Assembly (NCBI GenBank): GCA_046294735.1
Contig: JBKBKB010000001.1
Coordinates: 512,090 to 576,089 of the forward strand
Reading direction: 5' to 3'
DNA length: 64,000 nt
Source: 34-65-8 sp046294735
Lineage (GTDB): Bacteria; Pseudomonadota; Alphaproteobacteria; Sphingomonadales; Sphingomonadaceae
Position 1 is the stretch's first letter, and each line of letters begins with the position of its first letter. This document shows, piece by piece, positions 42,961 to 50,629 of the stretch. A model generated the notes under the pieces. That model did not search any database. It saw only the letters and a program-made list of their open reading frames with translations, and was not told the origin of the DNA. Position numbers and translations under genes: made by a program.

Positions 42961-43015
42961 GCATGAGCGCGGACAGGCGTTGCAGCAATGCTCGGCCGGT
43001 ACGCCCGCCCTGCCC

Positions 43016-44227
43016 TCACTGCGGTTTCGCAGCCTCGCCTGCATCCGCTGCCACGCCATTGCAGTAGCGCCCCCACGCATCCATCAACTTCACCCGCATG
43101 CCCGGCTGATCCGGCGTGCCGAGATAGGTTGTGCGGCGATAGGCGGCCTGCACGGCGTCGGGCGTCTTGTGCGCCAGCGCCGCTTCTACCACGGCATCGG
43201 GGAAGCCTTCGTTGGCGGCCCAATCGGTGAACGTGGAGCGGAAGCCGTGGACATGGTAGGGTTCGCACATGTCGCGCATGACCTTGAGCAGCGTCATGTT
43301 GGACATCTCCTTGCCGGTCATGCCGGGGAAGACCACTTCGGCTCCTTCAAGGCGCATCGCATCCGCCTTGGCGAGCACGGCGAGGGCCGCGTCCGAGAGC
43401 GGCACGATGTGCGCCCTGCTGCGCTTCATGTGTTCGGCTGGGATCGTCCAGAGGCGCTGTTCCAGGTCGAATTCATCCCATGTCGCAAGCCGCACCTCCT
43501 GCGAGCGAACGCCTGTCAGAATGAGAAGGTCGAGCGCCAGACGCGTGTAGGTAGGCTTGCGCCGCAAGGCGATCATGAAACCGGGTATGGCGACATAAGG
43601 CATGGCCTTGCGGTTATCCGCCTGCTTCACCTGTCGAGGAAGGCCCCTGCCCGCTTTCAGGCTGCCGTTGCCCGATGGGGCCTCGCGCGAGCGCCAGCCC
43701 TTGGCGTGGGAATAGTCGAGCACGGTACAAATGCGGTTGCGCACCTGGCGAGCGGTTTCGGGGATTTCCTGCCAGATCGGCGTCAGCACGGTAATGATAT
43801 CGGCGCTGGTGATGCTGCCAGTCGGCTTGTCACCCAGTTTCGGGAAGGCGTAGTTTTCCAGAGTGGCGAGCCACTGGCGCGCATAGACCGTGCTTTTCCA
43901 GCCCGCCTCGTTCTCGGAGTGGTACTGGATCGCGGCTGCGCGGAACGTCACTTTGGCGGCGGCATCATCTTTCTTCTCCGCCAGAACATCGCGCTGATCG
44001 ACCTTGATCGCTCGGCGCAGTTCGGCGGCTTTGTGACGCGCGTCCGCCAGTGTCAGGAGCTTGGCGCTTCCGATTCCGATGTCCCGTCGCTTGCCATCCT
44101 GCTGGACGCGAAGATTCCAGTAAGCACCGCCGCGCTTGTCCACTTTGAGAAACAGCCCGTCCCCGTCCTGATAGGTACCGGGATTCGCCAAGGCTGCCTT
44201 GACCGCAACTGCTGTGAGTTTGCCCAT
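43016..44227 (-). CDS. int: Tyrosine-type site-specific integrase (P4-like, DUF4102 N-terminus)
   Basis: Catalyses integration and excision at tRNA-Tyr. The N-terminal arm-binding domain (MGKLTAVAVKAALANPGTYQ) is of the DUF4102 type, followed by a core-binding domain and the catalytic domain. The active-site residues are visible: Arg 241 (TGVRSQEV), His 327 and Arg 330 (HGFRST), His 353 (LAHKTPD) and Tyr 363 (AAYRRT). 403 residues from ATG 44227; the frame reaching 44299 runs through the CCCCCACA repeats and is not used. Full length with all catalytic residues, so it is probably active. Confidence 0.93.
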   Translation of the reverse strand: MGKLTAVAVKAALANPGTYQDGDGLFLKVDKRGGAYWNLRVQQDGKRRDIGIGSAKLLTLADARHKAAELRRAIKVDQRDVLAEKKDDAAAKVTFRAAAIQYHSENEAGWKSTVYARQWLATLENYAFPKLGDKPTGSITSADIITVLTPIWQEIPETARQVRNRICTVLDYSHAKGWRSREAPSGNGSLKAGRGLPRQVKQADNRKAMPYVAIPGFMIALRRKPTYTRLALDLLILTGVRSQEVRLATWDEFDLEQRLWTIPAEHMKRSRAHIVPLSDAALAVLAKADAMRLEGAEVVFPGMTGKEMSNMTLLKVMRDMCEPYHVHGFRSTFTDWAANEGFPDAVVEAALAHKTPDAVQAAYRRTTYLGTPDQPGMRVKLMDAWGRYCNGVAADAGEAAKPQ

Positions 44228-44234
44228 AGATTTA

Positions 44235-44311
44235 CCCCCACATTCTTTACCCCCACACCGGGGTAGTCGAAGTGTGGGGGTAACCCATTTTACCCCCACA
44301 TTACCCCCACA
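44235..44311. repeat. Five CCCCCACA repeats upstream of int (candidate arm-type sites)
   Basis: Direct copies at 44235, 44250, 44293 and 44304 and one inverted copy at 44273-44280 (TGTGGGGG). They lie between the integrase start and the attachment core, where phage and island integrases bind their arm sites. The promoter of int must lie here too, so the integrase may repress itself. The rest up to 44425 shows no gene. Confidence 0.65.
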
Positions 44312-44425
44312 CTAGGCTCCGGCTGCATGCAAACGGGAGCGGCTTTTTGCGGATGAGCAAGAGCAAATTACCCTAGGAAATCCGGGATTTCTATGGGGTT
44401 TTGCGGAAGCCTGCGGATAAGGGGT

Positions 44426-44450
44426 TGGTGGACAGGGCTGGATTCGAACC
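44426..44450. repeat. attR core within tRNA-Tyr
   Basis: The 3' end of tRNA-Tyr including CCA and T-loop. The partner copy is at 14111-14134. The crossover point inside the repeat cannot be fixed because the copies differ at three places. Confidence 0.68.
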
Positions 44451-44511
44451 AGCGTACGCTTGCGCGGGCAGATTTACAGTCTGCTGCCTTTAACCACTCG
44501 GCCACCTGTCC
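44426..44511 (-). tRNA. tRNA-Tyr (anticodon GTA)
   Basis: The 86-base sequence folds as a class II tRNA. Acceptor GGACAGG pairs with CCTGTCC, the anticodon stem-loop CAGACTGTAAATCTG carries GTA, a long variable arm follows, and the T-loop is TTCGAAT. CCA is encoded (TGG at 44426-44428 on the plus strand). The long variable arm with GTA identifies tyrosine. It is the integration target of the island. Confidence 0.95.
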
Positions 44512-44649
44512 ACATGCCATGCCAGCTGGGTATATCGGGGCCGCGCGGGGCGGCCCGAATGCCGAGAGGCGCCCCTTTGGCGAAGCGGCGCTTGCGTGTC
44601 AATGGGGCCACTGGCATGGCCCGGAACGCAGCATACGGCAGGAGCATGA

Positions 44650-45441
44650 ATGAGCAAGGGTGAGCGCAAACGGGCCATGCGGGGCCGCGCCGGGCGGATG
44701 CAGGGCGGTCGTGGCAGCGGCCGGGCGAGCACCGGCCAGGTCCGCCTGTGGGGCCGCCACGCAGTCGAGGCGGCGCTCAAGAACCCGGCGCGCAGCCACC
44801 GCAAACTGTGGGCCACCCGCGAAGGGATCGACTCGCTCGATGGCGAGCTGCCGGAGGGCTTCCCGCTCGAATATGCTGACGTAGCCGATCTCGCCCGGCT
44901 GGTGGCGCGGGATGCCCCGCACCAGGGACTGGTGCTGGAATGCGCCGCGCTGGAAGATGTCTTTCTTGACGAGGTAATGGGAGAGGATCCCGCCCGCCCG
45001 CTGGTGGTGCTCGACCAGGTGACTGATCCACACAATGTCGGCGCGATCCTGCGCTCGGCGGCCGCCTTCAACGCCGCCGCGATAGTGACGCAGGACCGGC
45101 ACGCTCCGCCCGAATCGGGCGTACTCGCAAAGTCCGCCTCGGGCGCGCTGGAAATCGTGCCGTGGGTGCGGGTGGTCAACCTGGCCCGTGCGATCGAGGA
45201 AATGGCCGAAGCGGGTTACTGGCGCATTGGCCTGGCAGGTGAAGCCGAAACGACTTTGGCAGAAGCGCTGCCGGCCGGGCCGATCGCGCTCGTGCTGGGC
45301 GCCGAAGGCGAGGGCATGCGGCACAATATCGCCGGGCATTGCGACGCCCTCGCCCGGCTGCCGATCAGCGAGGCGATGGAGAGCCTCAATGTTTCCAATG
45401 CTGCTGCCGTGGCGCTCTATGCGGTCGCCACCCGGACCTGA
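44650..45441 (+). CDS. rlmB: 23S rRNA (guanosine-2'-O)-methyltransferase, RlmB-like (TrmH/SPOUT family)
   Basis: A SPOUT methyltransferase that 2'-O-methylates 23S rRNA, in E. coli G2251. The substrate-binding N-terminus (VRLWGRHAVEAALKNPAR) is followed by the three SPOUT motifs: LDQVTDPHNVGAILRSA, LVLGAEGEGM and ESLNVSNAAAVALY. 263 residues, with a basic, Gly/Arg-rich N-terminal tail of about 20 residues. AGGAG precedes the ATG. First core gene after the island, in the opposite orientation to the tRNA. Confidence 0.9.
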   Translation: MSKGERKRAMRGRAGRMQGGRGSGRASTGQVRLWGRHAVEAALKNPARSHRKLWATREGIDSLDGELPEGFPLEYADVADLARLVARDAPHQGLVLECAALEDVFLDEVMGEDPARPLVVLDQVTDPHNVGAILRSAAAFNAAAIVTQDRHAPPESGVLAKSASGALEIVPWVRVVNLARAIEEMAEAGYWRIGLAGEAETTLAEALPAGPIALVLGAEGEGMRHNIAGHCDALARLPISEAMESLNVSNAAAVALYAVATRT

Positions 45442-45464
45442 ACCATTCGAAAGGGGGGAAGACA

Positions 45465-46331
45465 ATGACCGGAATACTGACCTTGAAAACACTACTGCGC
45501 AGCGCCTTCGCCAGCGGCTTGGCACTGTTGCTGACAGGATGCATGTTGATGCCTGGCAAGTTTGTTGCCGAGCTGGTTCTCATGCGGGATGGAACTTTCA
45601 CCTACAGTTACGATGGCGAAATCCATTTTCTGTCGATGAACAAGCTGATGCAGATGGGGTCCGAACTGGAACAGGGCGAGTTTACGCCCGATCAATGTTA
45701 TGATTCCGACACATTCGAAGACCGTGAATGCACGGCGGAAGAACTTGCCCAACAGCGCGGTGAATATGATGAGCGCATGGCGGCGAAGAAGCAGAACGAT
45801 GCACTTGAAGCGGAGCGGATGAAGCAGGTGTTCGGCGGGATCGACCCGGCCGATCCGGCTTCCGGCGATGAACTGGCTCGCCGGATCGAACGGCAGACCG
45901 GGTTCGACAAGGTTCGCCACAAGGGCGATGGCGCGTTTGAAGTGTCCTACCGGATAAGCGGCAGGCTTGACCACGACTTCCTGTTCCCGACATTCGAGCG
46001 TCTGCCGATGGGCAACTATTTCCTGCTGGCCGGACGGCGGGATGACGGCACAGTCCGGATCGACGCCCCCGGGTTTGCCTCGCAGAACGGGGTCAACCCG
46101 ATGTCCGCGTTGATGTCTGGCATGGATCCTGGGTTCAGTGCGCGGCCGCAGCAGGATATGCCAGGAATGCCGGTGCTCGACGGCACCTTTGCCATCATCA
46201 CCGATGGCGAAATCCTTACCAACAACACTGACGAAGGCCCTTCCGCCGATCCGCGCGGACGCAAGCTCAGCTGGAGAATCGACCGGTCGACCGCAACCGC
46301 GCCGACAGCGCTGATCCGCATCGGCAACTGA
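45465..46331 (+). CDS. Predicted lipoprotein, unknown function
   Basis: A 288-residue protein with a lipoprotein signal peptide; the lipobox LLTGC puts the lipidated cysteine at residue 26. The following aspartate signal is absent (Met follows), so outer-membrane sorting is likely. FTYSYDGEIHFLSMN, DKVRHKGDGAFEVSYRISG and GRKLSWRIDRS show a soluble beta-rich domain. I do not recognise the family. AGGGGGG lies before ATG 45465, 23 bases after the rlmB stop, so the two may share a transcript. A strong terminator follows. Confidence 0.78.
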   Translation: MTGILTLKTLLRSAFASGLALLLTGCMLMPGKFVAELVLMRDGTFTYSYDGEIHFLSMNKLMQMGSELEQGEFTPDQCYDSDTFEDRECTAEELAQQRGEYDERMAAKKQNDALEAERMKQVFGGIDPADPASGDELARRIERQTGFDKVRHKGDGAFEVSYRISGRLDHDFLFPTFERLPMGNYFLLAGRRDDGTVRIDAPGFASQNGVNPMSALMSGMDPGFSARPQQDMPGMPVLDGTFAIITDGEILTNNTDEGPSADPRGRKLSWRIDRSTATAPTALIRIGN

Positions 46332-46344
46332 CCGGCAAGAAAAG

Positions 46345-46377
46345 GCCGCCCCGGATCGACCGGGGCGGCTATCTTTT
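46345..46377. terminator. Rho-independent terminator
   Basis: Stem GCCGCCCCGG / CCGGGGCGGC with loop ATCGA, then ATCTTTT on the plus strand; AAGAAAAGG on the other side could serve the minus strand. It lies between the lipoprotein gene and the convergent hup. Confidence 0.85.
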
Positions 46378-46384
46378 GCCCGGG

Positions 46385-46416
46385 CCGACATCGCCGCCAG
46401 CCGACATCGCCGCCAG
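46385..46416. repeat. Tandem duplication of 16 bases
   Basis: CCGACATCGCCGCCAG occurs twice head to tail (46385-46400, 46401-46416) just downstream of hup. Probably a recent slippage product; no function is evident. Confidence 0.8.
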
Positions 46417-46431
46417 CGGAAGTAACCTGGT

Positions 46432-46704
46432 CTAGTTGACGGCGTCCTTCAGCCCTTTGCCGGCCTTGAACTTGGGCTGGCTGCTGGCCTTGATCGGCAT
46501 CGGCTCACCGGTGCGCGGGTTGCGCCCCATCGAGGCCTTGCGCTTGGCCACGGCGAACGTGCCGAAGCCAACCAGCCGCACCTCGTCCCCCTTGGAAAGC
46601 GAACGGGTAATGGTATCAAACACCGCTTCTACAGCGCTGGCCGCATCACTTTTGGAAAGGCCGCTGGAATCGGCGACTGCGCCGATCAGTTCATTCTTGT
46701 TCAT
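46432..46704 (-). CDS. hup: DNA-binding protein HU
   Basis: A 90-residue nucleoid protein that bends DNA. MNKNELIGAVADSSGLSKSD, the core VRLVGFGTFAVAKRKA and the DNA-contacting arm GRNPRTGEPMPIKA are diagnostic. It follows lon on the same strand with a 242-base gap that holds its own promoter; lon-hup order is common. Confidence 0.97.
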   Translation of the reverse strand: MNKNELIGAVADSSGLSKSDAASAVEAVFDTITRSLSKGDEVRLVGFGTFAVAKRKASMGRNPRTGEPMPIKASSQPKFKAGKGLKDAVN

Positions 46705-46769
46705 TATTGCAAACCCCCTCGCAAACAGACGAGAGGCAGGCGATGAATCGCCGCCTCGAAGGGGATGGA

Positions 46770-46798
46770 GTTGAACGCACTTTTACAGGTGCTGTCAA
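46770..46798 (-). promoter_or_regulatory. Candidate hup promoter
   Basis: TTGACA (46793-46798) is followed after 17 bases by TTCAAC (46770-46775) on the minus strand, giving a leader of about 60 bases. The spacer holds an inverted repeat GCAC...GTGC. The -10 match is moderate. Confidence 0.45.
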
Positions 46799-46946
46799 AG
46801 ACAAATGGCGTGTTTTGATCCTGACTGGTCGCAATTTCACCTTGGCCAATCAGAATTGCGCATAATCAGGCCACAGCAACGCCAATCGCGGCGATGTCCT
46901 AGCGCCCATTCCCGCGCGATTCGCCCCCGTCGAACCGGACAGGCGC

Positions 46947-49340
46947 TCAGTGTGCTGTCGGAACGCCGATGCCAGTTACCGCAGTACCGGGCGCAGGCTG
47001 GCTCGCCAGATCATCCGCCTCGGTCCAGTCGATCGGCTCGGGCACTTCGACCAAGGCGCGCGCCAAGACCTCGTCCACGTGCTTCACGGGGACAATCTGC
47101 AAGCCTTCCTTTACCTTGGCCGGGATCTCGGCCAGATCCTTGACGTTGTCTTCCGGGATCAGGACTGTCGCAATCCCGCCGCGCAGGGCCGCCAGCAGCT
47201 TCTCCTTCAACCCGCCGATCGCCAGCACCCGGCCGCGCAGGGTGACTTCCCCGGTCATCGCCACATCGGGCCGGACCGCAATCCCGGTCAGCGCCGAGAC
47301 AATCGAAGTGACCATGCCGATCCCGGCGCTCGGGCCATCCTTGGGCACCGCCCCTTCGGGTAAGTGGATGTGAATGTTGCGCCGCTGAAACAGGGTTGGC
47401 TTAATGCCATAGGCAGGTGCGCGTGCCTTGACGAAGCTGAACGCCGCAGCAACGCTTTCGTTCATCACTTCGCCCAGCTTGCCGGTTGTCTTCACTTCGC
47501 CCTTGCCCGGGGTGGTGACGCTTTCGATCGTCAGCAGCTCGCCCCCGACCGAAGTCCAGGCCAGGCCGGTTACGGCACCGACCTGCGGCTCTTCCTCGCC
47601 CATGCCGTGCTTGAACTTGCGCACCCCGGCAAACTCGCCGAGGTTTTCAGGGCTCACCGTGACGGCTGCGTCCTTGGCTTCGAGGATCCGGCGCAAGCTC
47701 TTGCGGGCGAGCCGGGCGATCTCGCGCTCCAGCGTACGCACACCCGCTTCCCGAGTGTAAAACCGGATCAGGTCGCGCAAGCCCGCTTCGGTCAGCGTAA
47801 ACTCGCCCTTCTGCAGGCCATGGTCCTTGACAATCTTGGGCAGCAGGTGACGCTGCGCAATCTCCACCTTCTCGTCCTCGGTGTAGCCTTCCAGACGGAT
47901 GATCTCCATCCGGTCAAGCAGGGCTTGCGGCAGATTGAGGCTGTTGGCAGTGCAGACGAACATCACATTCGACAGATCGTAGTCGAGCTCCAGGTAGTGA
48001 TCCTGGAATCTGGCGTTCTGTTCGGGATCGAGCACTTCGAGCAACGCGGAGGCCGGATCGCCGCGGAAATCCTGGCCGAGCTTGTCGATCTCGTCGAGCA
48101 GGAACAACGGATTGCTGGTGCCTGCCTTCTTGAGATTGGTGATGATCTTGCCCGGCAGCGAGCCGATATAGGTGCGGCGATGCCCTCGGATTTCCGCCTC
48201 GTCGCGCACGCCGCCCAGGCTCTGCCGGATGAATTCGCGGCCGGTGGCGCGCGCGATGCTCTTGCCAAGGCTAGTCTTGCCCACGCCCGGAGGGCCGACC
48301 AGGCACAGGATGGGGCCCTTGATGGTATTGGTGCGCGCCTGCACCGCCAGATACTCGACGATCCGGTCCTTGACCTTCTCCAGCGCGAAGTGATCCGCGT
48401 CGAGGATTTCCTGCGCGCGGGCGATGTCCTTCTTGATCTTGCTCTTCTTCCCCCACGGAAGGCCAAGCAGCACGTCGAGATAGTTGCGGATCACCGTGGC
48501 TTCCGCGCTCATCGGCTGCATTCCGCGCAGCTTCTTGAGCTCGGATTCGGCCTTGGTCAGCGCTTCCTTACTCAGCTTGGTCTTGGCGATCTTTTCGGTC
48601 AGCTCGGCCAGTTCGTCGCCATCCTCACCGCCGCCCAGCTCGCTCTGGATCGCCTTCAATTGCTCGTTCAGATAATATTCGCGCTGGGTCTTTTCCATCT
48701 GGCGCTTGACCCGGCCGCGAATCTTGCGCTCGACTTGCAGCACTGACAGCTCGCCTTCCATGAAGCCGAGCGCCATTTCCATCCGCTTCAGGGGGTCAGC
48801 CTCGGCCAGCAGGGCCTGCTTGTCTGAAACCTTGAGTTGGAGCGCTGCTGCCACGGTGTCAGCCAGATCGCCTGCGTCGTCCATCTCGCCCAGGTTCTCA
48901 CCCGCTTCGTCGCCCAGCTTCTTGTTGAGCTTGGCATATTCGCTAAACTGCTGGACCAGCTGGCGCATCATCGCCGTCACTTCACTACCGCCCGCCGTAA
49001 CCGGCTCGACTGGTTCGACCAGCGCCTTGACCAGGCCATCCTCGGCCTCGAGTGCGGTCAGCCGCACACGGCGGGTCCCTTCCACCAGCACCCGGACAGT
49101 CCCGTCGGGCAGCTTGAGCAGCTGCAGCACCTGGGCCACCACCCCCAGATCGTAGAGGTCAGCCCGCTCGGGATCATCGCAGCCGGGATCGAGCTGGGCG
49201 AGAAGGACGATCTCCTTGTCACCCTCCATCGCCGCTTCGAGCGCGGCCACGGATTTCTCCCGGCCCACGAACAGCGGCACCACCATGCCGGGGAAAACAA
49301 CGATATCGCGTAGCGGAAGCAGGGGGAAAGTCTGGATCAT
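46947..49340 (-). CDS. lon: Lon ATP-dependent protease
   Basis: Cytoplasmic protease that degrades misfolded and regulatory proteins. The N-terminal substrate domain (TFPLLPLRDIVVFPGMVVPLF) is followed by the AAA+ module with Walker A VGPPGVGKTSLG and Walker B FLLDEIDKLG. The protease domain has the catalytic Ser in PKDGPSAGIGM and the Lys in IGGLKEKLLAALRGG. 797 residues, standard length. In alphaproteobacteria Lon degrades CcrM, DnaA and SciP, so it matters for cell-cycle control. Confidence 0.97.
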   Translation of the reverse strand: MIQTFPLLPLRDIVVFPGMVVPLFVGREKSVAALEAAMEGDKEIVLLAQLDPGCDDPERADLYDLGVVAQVLQLLKLPDGTVRVLVEGTRRVRLTALEAEDGLVKALVEPVEPVTAGGSEVTAMMRQLVQQFSEYAKLNKKLGDEAGENLGEMDDAGDLADTVAAALQLKVSDKQALLAEADPLKRMEMALGFMEGELSVLQVERKIRGRVKRQMEKTQREYYLNEQLKAIQSELGGGEDGDELAELTEKIAKTKLSKEALTKAESELKKLRGMQPMSAEATVIRNYLDVLLGLPWGKKSKIKKDIARAQEILDADHFALEKVKDRIVEYLAVQARTNTIKGPILCLVGPPGVGKTSLGKSIARATGREFIRQSLGGVRDEAEIRGHRRTYIGSLPGKIITNLKKAGTSNPLFLLDEIDKLGQDFRGDPASALLEVLDPEQNARFQDHYLELDYDLSNVMFVCTANSLNLPQALLDRMEIIRLEGYTEDEKVEIAQRHLLPKIVKDHGLQKGEFTLTEAGLRDLIRFYTREAGVRTLEREIARLARKSLRRILEAKDAAVTVSPENLGEFAGVRKFKHGMGEEEPQVGAVTGLAWTSVGGELLTIESVTTPGKGEVKTTGKLGEVMNESVAAAFSFVKARAPAYGIKPTLFQRRNIHIHLPEGAVPKDGPSAGIGMVTSIVSALTGIAVRPDVAMTGEVTLRGRVLAIGGLKEKLLAALRGGIATVLIPEDNVKDLAEIPAKVKEGLQIVPVKHVDEVLARALVEVPEPIDWTEADDLASQPAPGTAVTGIGVPTAH

Positions 49341-49392
49341 GGCCGGGATATGGGAAGCCTGGCACGCCCCTGCAACGCCTCCAACACGCTAA

Positions 49393-49411
49393 GCTGTGCA
49401 CAGTGCACAGC
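49393..49411. repeat. Perfect 19-base palindrome between lon and the aldolase gene
   Basis: GCTGTGCACAGTGCACAGC: two nine-base arms around a central A. It could be an operator for the lon promoter or part of a weak terminator for the aldolase gene (no good T-run follows on the minus strand). Confidence 0.6.
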
Positions 49412-49422
49412 CGTTTTGCCGC

Positions 49423-50217
49423 TCAGGTGCGGAAGCTCGGGTCGATCCGATCAAGCTTGCGCAGCAGTGCCGGCCATGCGAGGCCATTGGCCAGCATCGC
49501 GATACCTGCTGCCGGCGTCTGCCCCTTGACCTTTTCCGGGGTGCCCTGCGGCGGGTTGTTGAGGCTTTCGAGCCCGGCCGAGAGCATCTTGACCTGCGCA
49601 TCGCAGGCACGTTCGAGAAAATAGAGCCGCAGGAAGCACTCCCCCACGCTTTTGCCGATCGCCAGCGTGCCGTGGTTGCGCAGGATCATCACGTGCTTGG
49701 CGCCCATGTCCTCCACCAGCCGGTCACGTTCTTCCAGATCAGTCGCGATGCCTTCGTAGTCGTGATAGGCGATGTCCGATCCCGCAATCATCGCAGTCTG
49801 GGTGTGCGGCAGCAGGCCGAACTCCATCGCGCTGACAGCCTGCCCGGCAGGGGTGTGCAGGTGCATCACCGCATGGGCATCCTCGCAATTCATGTGCAGT
49901 GCGGAATGGATGGTAAAGCCAGCCGGATTGACCGGGTGGCTGGTCGGGATCACTGGCATCCCCTCGACATCGATCTTGACCAGCGAGGACGCAGTGATCT
50001 CCTCGAACATCATGTCGTAGGGGTTGATCAGGAAGTGATGCTCAGGCCCCGGCACACGGGCGGACAAGTGCGTGAAGATCAGGTCATCCCAGCCGTAATG
50101 CGCCACCAGGCGATAGGCGGCGGCGAGATCGACCCGGACCTGCCATTCCGCATCGCTCACGCTGGCGCGGACGTGATCATCGCAGCCCGCGCCGTTGTCA
50201 TTCATCAAGGTAGCCAT
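49423..50217 (-). CDS. Class II aldolase/adducin-family protein
   Basis: A 264-residue zinc-dependent aldolase-like protein. HLSARVPGPEHHFLINPYDMMF near residue 50, the metal histidines in AVMHLHTPAGQAV and HGTLAIGKSVGE later on fit the family. Substrates vary widely (sugar phosphates, fuculose-1-phosphate, short-chain products), and none can be chosen here. It has GAAGGAGAGG before the start and appears to be a single gene between ybaB and lon. Confidence 0.82.
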   Translation of the reverse strand: MATLMNDNGAGCDDHVRASVSDAEWQVRVDLAAAYRLVAHYGWDDLIFTHLSARVPGPEHHFLINPYDMMFEEITASSLVKIDVEGMPVIPTSHPVNPAGFTIHSALHMNCEDAHAVMHLHTPAGQAVSAMEFGLLPHTQTAMIAGSDIAYHDYEGIATDLEERDRLVEDMGAKHVMILRNHGTLAIGKSVGECFLRLYFLERACDAQVKMLSAGLESLNNPPQGTPEKVKGQTPAAGIAMLANGLAWPALLRKLDRIDPSFRT

Positions 50218-50270
50218 CTCCGCCTCTCCTTCAGTATCTTTACGCTACCGATAGCATGGTTTGCCGGGCT

Positions 50271-50609
50271 TTACATACCTGGCAGGTTGAATCCCGGAGG
50301 CAGCGAAAGTCCGCCCTGCATCTTTTGCATTTCTTCGTTCGAAACCCGGTCAGCCTTGTCCCGCGCATCGTTGAAGGCGGCGGTGACGAGGTCCTCGACC
50401 ATCTGCTTTTCCTCGGGCTTCATCAGGCTTTCATCGATGGTGACGCCCAGGATCCGGCCCTTGGCGCTGGCGCGAACCTTGACGAGGCCGCCCCCCGCCT
50501 GCCCCTCGACCTCGATCGCATCGAGCTTGGCCTGCATCTCGTTCATCTGGGTCTGGATTGTTTCGGCGGCCTTCTGCGCGGCCTTGATCATCTCTTCCAT
50601 CGATTGCAT
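50271..50609 (-). CDS. ybaB: YbaB/EbfC nucleoid-associated protein
   Basis: A 112-residue DNA-binding protein. MQSMEEMIKAAQKAAETIQ, then VEGQAGGGLVKVRASAKG, ESLMKPEEKQMVEDLVTAAFNDA and the C-terminal MQGGLSLPPGF are the usual family blocks. The start is ATG 50609; the long frame upstream overlaps dnaX. It follows dnaX by 20 bases, the conserved dnaX-ybaB pair (often followed by recR, which is absent here). Confidence 0.94.
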   Translation of the reverse strand: MQSMEEMIKAAQKAAETIQTQMNEMQAKLDAIEVEGQAGGGLVKVRASAKGRILGVTIDESLMKPEEKQMVEDLVTAAFNDARDKADRVSNEEMQKMQGGLSLPPGFNLPGM

Positions 50610-50629
50610 CGCGGGTATCCTTGGTATGG

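Larger units (their letters stand above)
14111..44450. mobile_element. Integrated mobilisable genomic island in tRNA-Tyr
   Basis: The borders are the tRNA-Tyr 3' end on the right and an imperfect direct repeat of about 24 bases on the left. A P4-type integrase lies beside the tRNA. Inside are a MobF relaxase, a coupling protein, accessory DNA-binding proteins and ArdC, but no mating-pair formation genes, so it should move only with help. Cargo includes an IetAS-like pair, a three-gene unknown operon, a GIY-YIG nuclease and a five-gene nuclease/methylase operon. Core genes flank both sides. Confidence 0.88.

Noticed and set aside
34712..44227. Complete self-transmissible ICE
   Set aside because: No VirB/Tra channel proteins, pilin or lytic transglycosylase are encoded between the borders; only relaxase, coupling protein and accessories are present.
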